NCBI RefSeq assembly: GCF_026805325.1 | Contig: NZ_JAPRAT010000001.1 | Coordinates: 1 to 64,000 of the forward strand | From: Natronobacillus azotifigens | Lineage (GTDB): Bacteria > Bacillota > Bacilli > Bacillales > Amphibacillaceae | Reading direction: 5' to 3' | Length of the DNA stretch: 64,000 nt | In this document: positions 16,562 through 26,467 of the stretch, one piece after another | Layout: every line of letters begins with the position of its first letter | Numbering within the stretch: position 1 is the first letter of the stretch | Position numbers and translations under genes: made by a program | Notes under the pieces: generated by a model | Database searches by the model: none | Seen by the model: the letters and a program-made list of their open reading frames with translations, nothing else | What the model was told of the DNA's origin: nothing

Positions 16562-16765
16562 ATGAAGTTTGGTATGCGTAAACCAAGTCTAAAGAGGAGA
16601 ATATCGGCTCGAACAAGTATAAAAAGGCAAGTAGTTCACCGAGGTGGTTTAAAAATGCCTAAAGGTACTGGATGGGCTAGAAGTCCAAAGAAATATGCTT
16701 ACAACAAAGTATATCGAAAAACGAGTTTTGACCTCTTTAAACTGCTCAAGAAGCTATTTAAATGA
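16562..16765 (+). CDS. Small basic conserved-type protein (67 aa)
   Basis: A 67-residue, strongly basic protein (rich in Lys and Arg) beginning KFGMRKPSLKRRISARTS and containing PKKYAYNKVYRKTSF. ATG at 16562 is chosen for the AAGGAGG seven bases upstream; the longer reading from 16487 lacks one. Proteins with the pattern RKPSLKxRIxAxTS plus PKxAAYNxVYxxT occur, to my recollection, in Firmicutes genomes and phages, without known function. No membrane segment; nucleic-acid binding is possible from charge alone. Confidence 0.6.
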   Translation: MKFGMRKPSLKRRISARTSIKRQVVHRGGLKMPKGTGWARSPKKYAYNKVYRKTSFDLFKLLKKLFK

Positions 16766-16836
16766 TTGACTGGTTTACGTTTTGTTGGTTCAATTGTGAT
16801 ATGTTAGCTTTATGCTACATAAAAAGGAGCGATCCT

Positions 16837-17805
16837 ATGTTATCAATCTATGAAAACCTCATTGCATTAACAGAAGAAGAAGAAGAGATTCTAGATCAGG
16901 CAAAAAGCAATGTGAATAAAACAGTATATACCAATCAACAGGATTTTGTTATTGAAAGAGCAAAGTTTTTACCGGACAATAAATTGATTGTGATCCGCAA
17001 ACATCCAAGGTATATTGCATTTCCAACACACCGTCATGATTATATTGAATTAAATTATGTCTATCATGGTAAGCTAAAACAAAAAGTAGGACAAGAATGG
17101 ATTGAATTGCAAAAAGGCGAACTTCTCTTTTTAAACCAACATATTGAGCATGAACTAGAACCATGTGGTGATGAGGACTTAATTATTAATTTTATTATTG
17201 ATCCAAAGTTTTTTGACCATATGTTTCAAAACCTTGATATTGAAGGCGCAGAGCAATCCATTATCAATTTTTTAATCAGTGGACTTTTTAACCATGACCG
17301 AGCGGGACATTATCTGTATTTTCGCGTTTCAAAAGAAAGAGAAATTCAAGAGATTATTAAAAAGATGATACTCGAAATGATGGAGCCCTCCATTTTTTCT
17401 GAAGTTACGATGAAATTTCAAATGGGATTATTGATGGTTCAACTGATGGAGCACGCAGATAAGGCGATTACACGCTCCAATCATTTATATGATCACCGCA
17501 TTGTAGTAGAAGTACTAGCTTACATTAATGATTCATACCAAACAGCATCATTAGAGCATATTTCAAACCATCTGCAAATGGCATCCTATAATCTTAGTAA
17601 GCAGATTAAGAAGAGTACCGGAAAAACATTTAAAGAAATTTTGCAAGAACGTAGATTAGAGGAAGCTAAAATTCTATTGAAACACACACAGATCTCAATT
17701 GATCAAATCGCGGAAGATATTGGCTATGAGAATATTAGTTATTTTTATCGTATTTTTAAAAAAAGATATGGCTGTACACCAAGAGTTTTTCGGGAAAGGG
17801 ATTAA
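16837..17805 (+). CDS. AraC-family regulator with N-terminal cupin
   Basis: Transcriptional regulator, 322 residues. The N-terminal cupin (about 55-150) has the typical FPTHRHDYIELNYV stretch for sugar sensing. The C-terminal AraC double helix-turn-helix (about 220-320) shows LEHISNHLQMASYNLSKQIKK and ISIDQIAEDIGYENISYFYRIFKK. The start is the ATG at 16837, with AAAGGAG upstream; an in-frame ATG at 16762 would give an odd Trp/Cys-rich leader. It sits next to the rhamnoside utilisation genes and probably controls part of them; target unknown. A terminator follows directly. Confidence 0.85.
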   Translation: MLSIYENLIALTEEEEEILDQAKSNVNKTVYTNQQDFVIERAKFLPDNKLIVIRKHPRYIAFPTHRHDYIELNYVYHGKLKQKVGQEWIELQKGELLFLNQHIEHELEPCGDEDLIINFIIDPKFFDHMFQNLDIEGAEQSIINFLISGLFNHDRAGHYLYFRVSKEREIQEIIKKMILEMMEPSIFSEVTMKFQMGLLMVQLMEHADKAITRSNHLYDHRIVVEVLAYINDSYQTASLEHISNHLQMASYNLSKQIKKSTGKTFKEILQERRLEEAKILLKHTQISIDQIAEDIGYENISYFYRIFKKRYGCTPRVFRERD

Positions 17806-17837
17806 AAAACCATCAAAAAATAATTTGATGGTTTTTT
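17804..17837 (+). terminator. Terminator between convergent AraC-type genes
   Basis: AAAAAACCATCAAA / TTTGATGGTTTTTT with a six-base loop; usable on both strands. Confidence 0.85.
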
Positions 17838-17854
17838 CGCTTGTTTAAAAAGTA

Positions 17855-20347
17855 TTAATTAACTTTTGTCACTTCGATATATTTTACTTCTAACGGTTCT
17901 AATGTTGTGAAACACGTCCAATTATTATCAACCACATCTACTGTATATTGTCTTAATCTAGGTATCGATGCATTCTTCATTAGATGGATATCATAATCTG
18001 TTTGAATCGGAATTCCACCCATCTCCACCCATTTATCATAAGCGCTACCATATTCTTGATTAATTATATATTCCTTAACAAGATAATGTCCATTATCAAT
18101 ATTTATAAAGGGAATAGAAAAATCTAGAGCAAGATTTTGGGTGAATGGTGTATAGCGATTTGTTTGTGTCATTGCAAAGGCTTTCCCGTCAGCAAAAACC
18201 TTACTATAATGTTCGTAATTGTAACAGATCATCGAAATTTCATCATTTTTCTTGGTAATAAAATAACTGTCTCCCTCTGAAATTAATTGATCTCCAAGCC
18301 AACTCAAAAACTCTAGCACATAGAAATGTGGTTTTTTAATGCCGTTATAAGTGAATAATCCCAACCCACCATGAAAAAGATTATTATCTAATTGAAACTC
18401 TTCAATAAAATCTGTTAATGACCAATAACCGAAGCTATCTAATTTATCATAATTTGATAATATATTTTTTGCTAAATAACATCCAATAAAGACGGTATCA
18501 TTAATTAAATTCCGGTGTGATACAGTTAGATTCCACTCAGTCAAGTAGATATTTAAATGCTCCAAATGTAGATCCTTCAGCAGTACTTTAACACTATCTA
18601 TATATTTGTTAAAATCTTGGTGATCATGACTCAGTTTTGCTTTATATGGTAAAGAAAGGCTATGCTCTTCAGCTAAATTATTAAAATCGTCAGAGTAATA
18701 GTGTAAATTTAGAAACTCAGGTGTGCAATCATTCTCCACTGTCCACAAAAGAAAATTCCTCGCCCATTCTTTACTCATAGTAGTGATAAGTAATAATGAA
18801 GGGCTACCAAAAATCAGGTTTGGATTTATTTTTTTTACACTAATATATGTTTCTATATATAATTGATAAAATTTTTCATCACTGCCGATTCCGAACATAT
18901 TCGCTGACGTGTCTGGTTCATTCCATACACAATAAAGCCATTGTTCGATGACCTTAGTGCCGTATCGAGATTGAATATGTTGAATGAATGCCTCAATTAA
19001 TAATTTCCATTCTTTGATATCATTAGGATAGGACGTATTCATTTTTGATGCGAAAACATGTTTTTCTGTATTGCTAGCTAACACTTCTGGCATAAATGAT
19101 AGTTGTATTAGTGGGATTAAATCTAGTGAGACAAGGAAATCAAGTACTTTATCAATTAGGATAAAACTAAAGGACAAGCTTCCATTCTCATTGCGTTTAC
19201 AGACTAACATGTCATCAGACAACAAGCCGTGAAACTTAATGTATTTAAAGTTTATTGCTTTTTGCAATTCGGTGAGCATTTCTTGAACTTCTTTATATAA
19301 CAATTCTTTCGCACGACCAACAGAGGTGAAATTCTTGAAATTGTGTGTTAAAGGAATTGTCTTTTCAGCTAAATCAATTAGATCCAACGATTTGATTTTA
19401 TTTCCTCTGTTTATGACATTCGTTTGTGTTCGTTCCTCATTAAAATACTTACTTATCTTGTCCAAATAATATTTGGGCTCAAATTCAATATAATCAACAA
19501 GATTGTCAGAAGGATGATCATGTTTTTTATTTGTTTTTTTCTGTGATTTTCGATAAACACTTGGCAACATATCATACTCTTTTTTGAATGCTCTTAAAAA
19601 GGATCTTGTTTCGGAAAAACCATGTTTTCTTGCAATCTCTTCAATCGATAGATCGGATGAAATAAGATCATTAACGGCATATTCGATCCGTATTTTATCG
19701 TAATAAGTAGTGAAATTAATACCAATATATTTATCAAAAAAACTCGAAAGGTAAGGCGCGGATAGGTGTTCTCTTTCAGCCACTTGGGATAGAGTCAAGT
19801 TTTCGTTATAGTGCTCTTTTATATAATTCAGAATATTACTTAAACGTTTTAAATGTTTGTCCGTTTTTACATTATTTATTTGCCGATCAGATTTAAAATT
19901 TCTCATTAACTCACCAATTAATGAATAAGCAAGAGATAAATTGTAAGCGTATGTTGATTCGTCATTAAGTGAATTAGTATAGATCATATTTGCAATCAAA
20001 CTTTTAATCTTTTCAAAAGACTTATTTGGTTGAGTTTGTGTAAAACAGTCAAAACTCATTTTTTTAATATTATCTCTCAAATTAAATTCATCTAATTCAA
20101 TTTGAACAGCTATAAGTACGGCATAATCAGAATGCAATTGATGTAGTTCATTACTATTTATGACAATAACGTCCTCTTCTTTGAGCTTGTAACTTTTATC
20201 ATTTATATAAATATCAACATTTCCCTCTAACATGTATAACAACTCGATGCTTTTGTGCCAGTGCTTTTTGACACTCCCTAACTGATGAATAAATATTTTT
20301 ATCGGAATATCTTCTTCATATTGAATCATTTCATAGTTGTGTTGCAT
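17855..20347 (-). CDS. AraC-type regulator fused to a GH39-like domain
   Basis: An 830-residue protein with three parts: N-terminal cupin (about 15-95), AraC helix-turn-helix pair (about 170-272; LSQVAEREHLSAPYLSSFF and LSIEEIARKHGFSETRSFL), and a C-terminal GH39-like TIM barrel plus beta domain (about 330-830). In the barrel, WNEPD carries the expected acid/base Glu477 and YLTEWN the expected nucleophile Glu604, so the catalytic pair is retained. No signal peptide, so it is cytosolic. The domain may bind or cut a xylosidic or related ligand and thereby control the regulator. It is transcribed away from the chemoreceptor and importer genes, which it probably regulates. Confidence 0.85.
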   Translation of the reverse strand: MQHNYEMIQYEEDIPIKIFIHQLGSVKKHWHKSIELLYMLEGNVDIYINDKSYKLKEEDVIVINSNELHQLHSDYAVLIAVQIELDEFNLRDNIKKMSFDCFTQTQPNKSFEKIKSLIANMIYTNSLNDESTYAYNLSLAYSLIGELMRNFKSDRQINNVKTDKHLKRLSNILNYIKEHYNENLTLSQVAEREHLSAPYLSSFFDKYIGINFTTYYDKIRIEYAVNDLISSDLSIEEIARKHGFSETRSFLRAFKKEYDMLPSVYRKSQKKTNKKHDHPSDNLVDYIEFEPKYYLDKISKYFNEERTQTNVINRGNKIKSLDLIDLAEKTIPLTHNFKNFTSVGRAKELLYKEVQEMLTELQKAINFKYIKFHGLLSDDMLVCKRNENGSLSFSFILIDKVLDFLVSLDLIPLIQLSFMPEVLASNTEKHVFASKMNTSYPNDIKEWKLLIEAFIQHIQSRYGTKVIEQWLYCVWNEPDTSANMFGIGSDEKFYQLYIETYISVKKINPNLIFGSPSLLLITTMSKEWARNFLLWTVENDCTPEFLNLHYYSDDFNNLAEEHSLSLPYKAKLSHDHQDFNKYIDSVKVLLKDLHLEHLNIYLTEWNLTVSHRNLINDTVFIGCYLAKNILSNYDKLDSFGYWSLTDFIEEFQLDNNLFHGGLGLFTYNGIKKPHFYVLEFLSWLGDQLISEGDSYFITKKNDEISMICYNYEHYSKVFADGKAFAMTQTNRYTPFTQNLALDFSIPFINIDNGHYLVKEYIINQEYGSAYDKWVEMGGIPIQTDYDIHLMKNASIPRLRQYTVDVVDNNWTCFTTLEPLEVKYIEVTKVN

Positions 20348-20487
20348 ATTTTCCCTCCTAGTTGTAAACGTATTCTTTTGAAAATTATAACTGAAATAAG
20401 TGAATATGTAAAAAACATCTTCACAATTTTAAGTTACTATCGACACGTTTTATCTGTTTCTTAAGATAGAAATATTAAATTAATGAG

Positions 20488-20501
20488 TGAAAACGCTTAA
20501 T
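20488..20501 (+). promoter_or_regulatory. Candidate cre site
   Basis: TGAAAACGCTTAAT in the divergent region between the AraC-GH39 gene and the chemoreceptor gene matches the CcpA consensus TGNAANCGNTTNCA except at the last two bases. Confidence 0.45.
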
Positions 20502-20570
20502 TTATCACCTTATCATTTTCATTTTTTTCATTAAAATTAAATTATCGATAGTACATAAGGAGAGGAAATA

Positions 20571-22298
20571 GTGAAAAAAAATCAATGGAATCATTTAAAG
20601 TTTAAAAATCTTAGAATTGGTTGGAAATATAGTGTTGCTTTAAGTTTTGTTATTATTCTATTTATTCTTTCAACATTTATTGTTAGTTATATGATCTCCA
20701 ATACTGGAGAGACAGTAGATGAATTAGATCGACAGGCTGATCGTGCTGTCGCAATTACTGAGATGGGATCATTGTTTAGAGAAAAATCAATTCAAGCGGT
20801 TAATTATGCAGGACTACAAAATTCCTCTTGGATATCACAAGCTGACTTTCGAAATATTCAAGAAGAATTTGATGAGATTAAATCCGTAATGGAGGAATCA
20901 TTAGTTACTCAAGAGCAGTTACAATTATTTTCCGAAATTGAACAAATTGATCAAGAATTTAACACGTTATTTTTTCAGGAAATTATTCCTGTAGTAAATA
21001 CGAATGATCAAAGTGCTTTGTATGTCTTAGTTTCAAGAGCCAATGATTTAGGAGATAATATGATTCATGCTTTAAATGGGTTAAGAGAAACGGTAAACAC
21101 AGAAAGAACAATCGCTACAGAGAATGTGCATGAGTATTTAAAGAACTCACATGTGGTTTTATTAATCTCTATGATTATTTCCCTAATTGTAGGAGCATTG
21201 ATTATTTATCTTATTAGTCGTGTAATATCAAGAAAAATGAAGGCGCTTATTCTATTTAGTCAAGAAATTGCAGCAGGCCAATTGTCTTCAGAACTAAAAT
21301 ACAACGGGGAACAGGACGAAGTGGGGCAACTGTCTAAAGCGATGATAACGATGCGAGAGGACCTAAAGGATATGGTTCAAGAGATTAAAAAAGTATCTTA
21401 TGAAGTGGAAACGCAAAGTAGATACATGATTGAGCAATCTACTGAAGTAAATCAAAATTCTGATCATACTCTAAATGCGATGGAAGAATTATCAGAAGGA
21501 TCTGATCATCAAGCGAAGTATGTAGTTGAAATGTCGGAGTCAATGGAGCATTTGGTAGAATATGCTAATCAGGCGAATGATCGAGGGATCTCTATTGGTA
21601 AATCTTCAAATAGTGTCTTGGAATTAACTACTTTAGGTGAAGAAAAAATGGCAGAATCCGTTACTCAAATGAAGTCAATAAACAAGGTAGTAAAAGGTTC
21701 TGTTGAAAGAGTTAAAGGATTAGAAAATCAAACGCTTGAAATAACGAAACTTATTCAAGTAATCAAAGATATTAGTGAACAGACCAATTTATTAGCTTTA
21801 AATGCTGCAATTGAAGCTGCCAGAGCAGGTGAGCACGGGAAGGGTTTTGCTGTTGTAGCTGATGAAGTAAGGAAATTAGCTGAACAAGTTACACACTCAC
21901 TTGAAGATATTAAGCATGTTGTTGTTCAAATTCAAAATGAGTCAACAGATGTTAGCACTACTTTACTAACAGGTTATCAAGAAGTTGAACACGGAACAAC
22001 GCAAATAAATGAAATGGAAATAACATTTAAGAAAATTAAAAAAGCAATATTAGTAATGTCAGATAGCATAAACGTTGTACAAGATAACTTGGGTGATCTA
22101 TCTAATCGATCTACTCAAATGAATAGATCGATCCAAGAAATTGCATCAATCTCACAACAGTCAGCGGCAAGTATTGAAGATAATACACAATTCACGAACA
22201 ATACAACAAAATCTATTCAAGTAATTAAAGGAAAAGCAGATGACCTTAACCAGTTATCTATTAAATTGAACAAATTGATGAATAAGTTTTCCTATTAA
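20571..22298 (+). CDS. Methyl-accepting chemotaxis protein
   Basis: Membrane chemoreceptor, 575 residues, GTG start with AAGGAGAGG upstream. One N-terminal membrane helix (about 22-46), an extracytoplasmic four-helix-bundle-like sensor (about 50-190, highly acidic/polar), a second helix (about 191-213), a HAMP segment, and the cytoplasmic signalling hairpin with the conserved tip [19 protein letters not shown] and [17 protein letters not shown]. It lies directly upstream of a sugar ABC importer, so attraction to the same plant glycoside, possibly through the solute-binding protein, is likely but inferred. Confidence 0.92.
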   Translation: MKKNQWNHLKFKNLRIGWKYSVALSFVIILFILSTFIVSYMISNTGETVDELDRQADRAVAITEMGSLFREKSIQAVNYAGLQNSSWISQADFRNIQEEFDEIKSVMEESLVTQEQLQLFSEIEQIDQEFNTLFFQEIIPVVNTNDQSALYVLVSRANDLGDNMIHALNGLRETVNTERTIATENVHEYLKNSHVVLLISMIISLIVGALIIYLISRVISRKMKALILFSQEIAAGQLSSELKYNGEQDEVGQLSKAMITMREDLKDMVQEIKKVSYEVETQSRYMIEQSTEVNQNSDHTLNAMEELSEGSDHQAKYVVEMSESMEHLVEYANQANDRGISIGKSSNSVLELTTLGEEKMAESVTQMKSINKVVKGSVERVKGLENQTLEITKLIQVIKDISEQTNLLALNAAIEAARAGEHGKGFAVVADEVRKLAEQVTHSLEDIKHVVVQIQNESTDVSTTLLTGYQEVEHGTTQINEMEITFKKIKKAILVMSDSINVVQDNLGDLSNRSTQMNRSIQEIASISQQSAASIEDNTQFTNNTTKSIQVIKGKADDLNQLSIKLNKLMNKFSY

Positions 22299-22620
22299 TC
22301 GGCTGAACTTGCAGTAATTAAAGAGTATAGCATCACTTTGTTTTCCACGTGCATCCTAGCCGACAAAAGAAGCGTAGCCTATATTTGCCTCAGTGAAAAT
22401 TTGTCGACGCGACCAAGGTGCTATGCATAGTGGACTAATTGAAAACAACTTAAAAGTCATGAGTAAAAATGTGATAATTATAAATAATCTGCACTTTTTT
22501 AATATAAACGATGTAAAAGCTTTTGTTTATTTAATGATGAAAATTAAATAATTGTATAAAATGAGATAAATTATGATCTAGGTTGCTTGTTATGAAAAGG
22601 GTATCATTGTAGTCAGATAA
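22299..22620. other. Intergenic gap with imperfect inverted repeat
   Basis: No gene seen. ATAGCATCACTTTG near 22327-22340 is roughly complementary to CCAAGGTGCTATGCAT near 22412-22428, enclosing a segment with CGACAAAAGAAGCGTAGCC. It may be an old repeat element or an RNA structure; only one copy is visible here. Confidence 0.3.
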
Positions 22621-22634
22621 AGAAAACGCTCTCA
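22621..22634 (+). promoter_or_regulatory. Candidate cre site before the importer operon
   Basis: AGAAAACGCTCTCA, two mismatches to the CcpA consensus, just upstream of the AAGGGG ribosome site of the ABC ATPase gene. It would give glucose repression of the operon. Confidence 0.45.
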
Positions 22635-22651
22635 ACTGAAAGGGGAAAGAA

Positions 22652-24148
22652 ATGAAAGAGAAAATTATTTTAGAAGCTATAGGGATTAAAAAGCGTTTTG
22701 GTGAAACGGTGGCTTTACAAGGTGTAGATATTAACTTATATCGTGGTGAAATAAGAGGATTAGTTGGAGAAAATGGTTCTGGCAAATCAACCTTTTCTTC
22801 TATAATAGCAGGAATTCAAAAATCTTTTAAAGGAGAATTGATTTATAAAGGAAAACCTTACTTACCTTCAAATATGGTTGAAGCGCTTCAAAACGGTATT
22901 GGTATGATTGTTCAAGAAAAAGGAACGATTCAAAATGTAACCGTAGCAGAAAACATATTTTTGGGTGAATTAAACAAATATGGAAGATTTGGATTATTAA
23001 ATAAAAAAGAACTTTATAACAAAGCAAATCAGGCTTTAGACAACATAGGTATAACGAATATTAGAGCAGATGATATGATCCAAAACCTGAATATGCAAAA
23101 TAGAAAGTTAATTGAAATTGCTAAAGTGGTGTTTAAAAACCCAGATATTCTAGTGATTGATGAAACATCTACGGCTTTATCTTATGAGGGAAGACAAATA
23201 CTGTATAAGATAATTGAGGATTTTAAATCCAGAGACAAATCCGTTGTACTTATATCACATGACTTAGACGAGTTGATAGAAAAATGTGATACACTCACTG
23301 TTTTAAGAGATGGAAAGTTAATTAAACATCTGAATAAAGCTGAATTTGAAGAGGATTATATTAAACAACTTCTAGTAGGTCGTGAATTAGAAGGAGATTA
23401 TTATCGAAGTGATTATAATCACGAAGTTAGCAGTGAAGTTGTATTAAAAGTGGAGAATTTAAATAAAGAAAATGATTTAAATGGAGTTAATTTAGACTTG
23501 CATAAAGGTGAGATTTTAGGAATTGGTGGTTTGTCTCATTGCGGAATGCATACTCTGGGGAAAGTAATATTTGGTTTTGAAAATGCTGAAGAAGGTCATG
23601 TCTCTATTCAAGGGACGAAGATTATCGATGAAAAAACTGCGATGAAAGCGGGTCTAGGTTATGTTTCTAAAGATCGAGACCATGAGGCGCTTTCGCTAAA
23701 TAGTAGTATTCGAGAGAATATTTCTATCGTAGGTTTAGATATCATAAAAAAACATAATTTAATTTTCAGTAAACATGAAAAGGCTTACGTTAAAGAACAA
23801 GTGGATATCTTCAATATCAAAGCTCAATCCATGGAACAATATGTAAGTGGATTGTCAGGTGGTAATAAACAAAAAGTAGTATTTGCTAAGTGGATGGGAC
23901 GTAATTCAGATATTTTGGTCCTAGACTGTCCCACTCGCGGTGTAGATATTGGAGTGAAACAAGCGATGTACCAATTGATTATTAAACTAAAGAATGAAGG
24001 AAAATCTTTTATTCTCATATCTGAAGAGTTAAGTGAGTTGACCGGTTTAGTTGATCGCCTTCTAATTATGAAGGATGGAAAAATAACGAAAGAATTTTTT
24101 AGAGATAAAGAACTTTCTGAGTCCGATATTATTAATTACATGATTTAA
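22652..24148 (+). CDS. Sugar ABC importer ATPase, tandem (RbsA/MglA type)
   Basis: Cytoplasmic ATPase with two ABC domains, 498 residues, the usual RbsA length. Domain 1 has an intact Walker A GENGSGKST (39-47) and Walker B ILVIDETST, but its signature is degenerate: LNMQNRKLIEIAK instead of an LSxGQ-type motif. Domain 2 has a degenerate Walker A (GGLSHCGMHTLG) as is common in RbsA, and an intact signature LSGGNKQKV. It is the first gene of a six- or seven-gene operon, overlapping none but closely followed by a permease (12 bases). Confidence 0.9.
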   Translation: MKEKIILEAIGIKKRFGETVALQGVDINLYRGEIRGLVGENGSGKSTFSSIIAGIQKSFKGELIYKGKPYLPSNMVEALQNGIGMIVQEKGTIQNVTVAENIFLGELNKYGRFGLLNKKELYNKANQALDNIGITNIRADDMIQNLNMQNRKLIEIAKVVFKNPDILVIDETSTALSYEGRQILYKIIEDFKSRDKSVVLISHDLDELIEKCDTLTVLRDGKLIKHLNKAEFEEDYIKQLLVGRELEGDYYRSDYNHEVSSEVVLKVENLNKENDLNGVNLDLHKGEILGIGGLSHCGMHTLGKVIFGFENAEEGHVSIQGTKIIDEKTAMKAGLGYVSKDRDHEALSLNSSIRENISIVGLDIIKKHNLIFSKHEKAYVKEQVDIFNIKAQSMEQYVSGLSGGNKQKVVFAKWMGRNSDILVLDCPTRGVDIGVKQAMYQLIIKLKNEGKSFILISEELSELTGLVDRLLIMKDGKITKEFFRDKELSESDIINYMI

Positions 24149-24160
24149 GGGGATGGCATT

Positions 24161-25120
24161 ATGGTGGAACGTTTTACAAATAAATTTAGTGGTTTAAAAA
24201 GAATAACAAATTACTCCTCGTGGTTTGGTTTGATTGCTTTAATTAGTATTTATTATATTCAAATGGGGGAGAGCATAACCGCATATAGTATGGGGATTAT
24301 TATTGAACAGGCAGTTATTGTCGCAATTGTTGCGACGGGTGCTATTTTTATCTTCTCGTTTGGACAATTTGATATTTCGTTAGGCGCAGCAACAGCTGTT
24401 GCTGCAATGGTTAGTGTAATAACTTATAACCGAACAGAATCAATTTTTCTAATGCTACTTGCAAGTATCTTAGTCGGTGTATCGATTGGTGTAATCGAAT
24501 CTATACTTGCAGTATTGTTAAATCTACCAGTTTTCGTATTAACTGTTGCAATGTTAAGTATATTGAGCTCATTAGTAAGAGTTTTACTAGGTGGACAATC
24601 TAGTATTAGTATACCGAGTGACGCGGTTGCTGCTTTTGACAATGTTCCATTTAAACTATTTATTTTAATCTGTTATTTCCTACTTTGCTTCTTTATTTTT
24701 AATTATACGAAAGTCGGGAGAGAGAGCAAGTTCTTAGGAGCTAATCCAATTGCAGCAAAACAATCTGGCGTTTCAAATAAAAAAATTACTATTATCGCTT
24801 TTATCCTTGTAGGAATTGGTGTAGGATTGGCTGGATTTTTGACGGTTATCAGAGCACCTATGCTGGGGCAAACGACTGCTGCTTCACTGGGGTTAGACGT
24901 ACTGGTTGCAATCGTGTTCGGTGGAATGCCGTTATCCGGTGGAGCTCGATCAAAAATAAGTGCGGCAGTTGTAGGTGCATTTTCCATTGTTTTACTTAAT
25001 CAGGTTTTATTATCTTTTGGGTTTTCTTCTGGTCAAAATCAAATCGCCAAGGCAATTTTATTTCTCTTTGTTGTATTTGTAGCAACAATTAATTATCGGA
25101 AGAAGATACTGCCACGTTAA
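24161..25120 (+). CDS. Ribose-type ABC permease, first
   Basis: Integral membrane permease of the RbsC/BPD_transp_2 family, 319 residues with about 8-10 helices and the typical GQFDISLGA stretch (about residues 71-79) and GGMPLSGG near 249-256. It presumably forms a heterodimer with the second permease encoded at 26468, since the operon carries two different permeases for one binding protein. ATG start with AGGGGATGG upstream. Confidence 0.9.
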   Translation: MVERFTNKFSGLKRITNYSSWFGLIALISIYYIQMGESITAYSMGIIIEQAVIVAIVATGAIFIFSFGQFDISLGAATAVAAMVSVITYNRTESIFLMLLASILVGVSIGVIESILAVLLNLPVFVLTVAMLSILSSLVRVLLGGQSSISIPSDAVAAFDNVPFKLFILICYFLLCFFIFNYTKVGRESKFLGANPIAAKQSGVSNKKITIIAFILVGIGVGLAGFLTVIRAPMLGQTTAASLGLDVLVAIVFGGMPLSGGARSKISAAVVGAFSIVLLNQVLLSFGFSSGQNQIAKAILFLFVVFVATINYRKKILPR

Positions 25121-25179
25121 TTCTGTTATAAAAACATTTCATTGTTTTTATATAAAAAAATAAAATGGAGGTTAATTAA

Positions 25180-26400
25180 ATGAATAAGTGTTTGAATAAG
25201 ATTGGTTTATTAGTATTCAGTTTATTGTTGATCGGATTACTTGCTGCATGTAATGGTGATAGTGACCCTCAAACAAATGGTGTTGATAACGGTGCAAATG
25301 AGGAACAAGATCAAGGACCGACTCAAAAAATCGGAGTGCAAATTTATGATGCAACAGATTCTGAATTAATTGCTTTTAGACGCTATTATCAAGATTATAT
25401 TGAGGATAATTACAACGTAGAATTTCTATTCTCAGATTCTCTTGATACGGCAGAAGCAGAAAGAACTTCCACTGAGAACTTTATAAATCAAGGGGTTGCG
25501 GCGATTATTTCTTTCTCTGATAGTGACAGAATGTCAGTTATTCAAATGACGGAAGATGCAGGTGTATATTATGCAATCGGAGCAGGGACACTTAGCGACG
25601 AGCAGTTAGATATGCTATCTGATAACGAATACTTTGTTGGATCTATTGGGCCATCATTAGCAGAGGAAGAAGAAGTAGGATATGATATGGCTAAACATTA
25701 TATTGAGCAAGGATATACGAACTTTTTACTTTATGCGGGCGGATATCCATTCGTTGATATGCACTTAATGAGAACGCATGGTATGATTCGCGCCTTGGAA
25801 GAGGTTGGTGTTACTTATAACGCCCGTGAAGATGGTCAAATAGGTACTTTTGAAAGTGATGAATACACAATTAACACTGTGTATGGATTCCCAGATGATT
25901 CTGGTGCATTTTTTGGAACAGTAGCCGAGAGAGTTAATGAACCGGGCTTGGAAGTTATCCTTACAGCGGGATTAGGTGTGGAATTCTTTGGAACTGCATT
26001 AGCTCAATCTGGACAAGATATACGCATGGGAACTGTTGCTTCATTTGAAGATGCTTACTATGAAGGTTTTAGTGCGGGTCAGGTAGATTATTTAGCTGGA
26101 AAATTTTCTTCTTCGATCGGACCTATTTTTGCAGCTGTCTATAATGCAATTAATGGTGACATGGAAGTTGTAAGAAATAATGGAAACCCTTTTCGTATTG
26201 ACCAAGGTTACTGGATCGCAACGAATGTTGATGAATTTAATGAAATGTATGAAATGTCTAATAGTACAGAAAATCCAGCTTATACGAAAGAATTGTTAGA
26301 TATGGTTATTAAAAGTGAGAATCCTGACACAGATTATGATAACTTCGAATCATTTGTTCAAAGTTATTCATTTGATGAAATTACCAATTTACAAGATTAA
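25180..26400 (+). CDS. Substrate-binding lipoprotein of the ABC importer
   Basis: Secreted lipoprotein, 406 residues: a signal peptide with lipobox LLAAC (Cys24), an acidic linker (Asn/Asp/Glu-rich, about 26-48), then a two-lobed periplasmic-binding-protein fold starting KIGVQIYD. Parts such as FINQGVAAIISFSDSD resemble sugar-binding type 1 proteins, but the sequence is not a typical ribose binder. The highly acidic composition suits a salt-adapted extracellular protein. The ligand is probably a rhamnose-containing oligosaccharide, judged only from the operon. It lies between the two permease genes. Confidence 0.85.
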   Translation: MNKCLNKIGLLVFSLLLIGLLAACNGDSDPQTNGVDNGANEEQDQGPTQKIGVQIYDATDSELIAFRRYYQDYIEDNYNVEFLFSDSLDTAEAERTSTENFINQGVAAIISFSDSDRMSVIQMTEDAGVYYAIGAGTLSDEQLDMLSDNEYFVGSIGPSLAEEEEVGYDMAKHYIEQGYTNFLLYAGGYPFVDMHLMRTHGMIRALEEVGVTYNAREDGQIGTFESDEYTINTVYGFPDDSGAFFGTVAERVNEPGLEVILTAGLGVEFFGTALAQSGQDIRMGTVASFEDAYYEGFSAGQVDYLAGKFSSSIGPIFAAVYNAINGDMEVVRNNGNPFRIDQGYWIATNVDEFNEMYEMSNSTENPAYTKELLDMVIKSENPDTDYDNFESFVQSYSFDEITNLQD

Positions 26401-26408
26401 TATTTTTC

Positions 26409-26439
26409 AGAGAATCCAACTTACCTTGTTGGATTCTCT
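26409..26439 (+). other. Intra-operon stem-loop
   Basis: AGAGAATCCAAC / GTTGGATTCTCT, perfect 12-bp stem, seven-base loop, no T-run after it. Located right after the binding-protein gene, it probably protects the upstream mRNA so the binding protein outnumbers the permeases, rather than terminating transcription. Confidence 0.65.
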
Positions 26440-26467
26440 CAACTATAGATTAAGAGGTGTTTACGTA

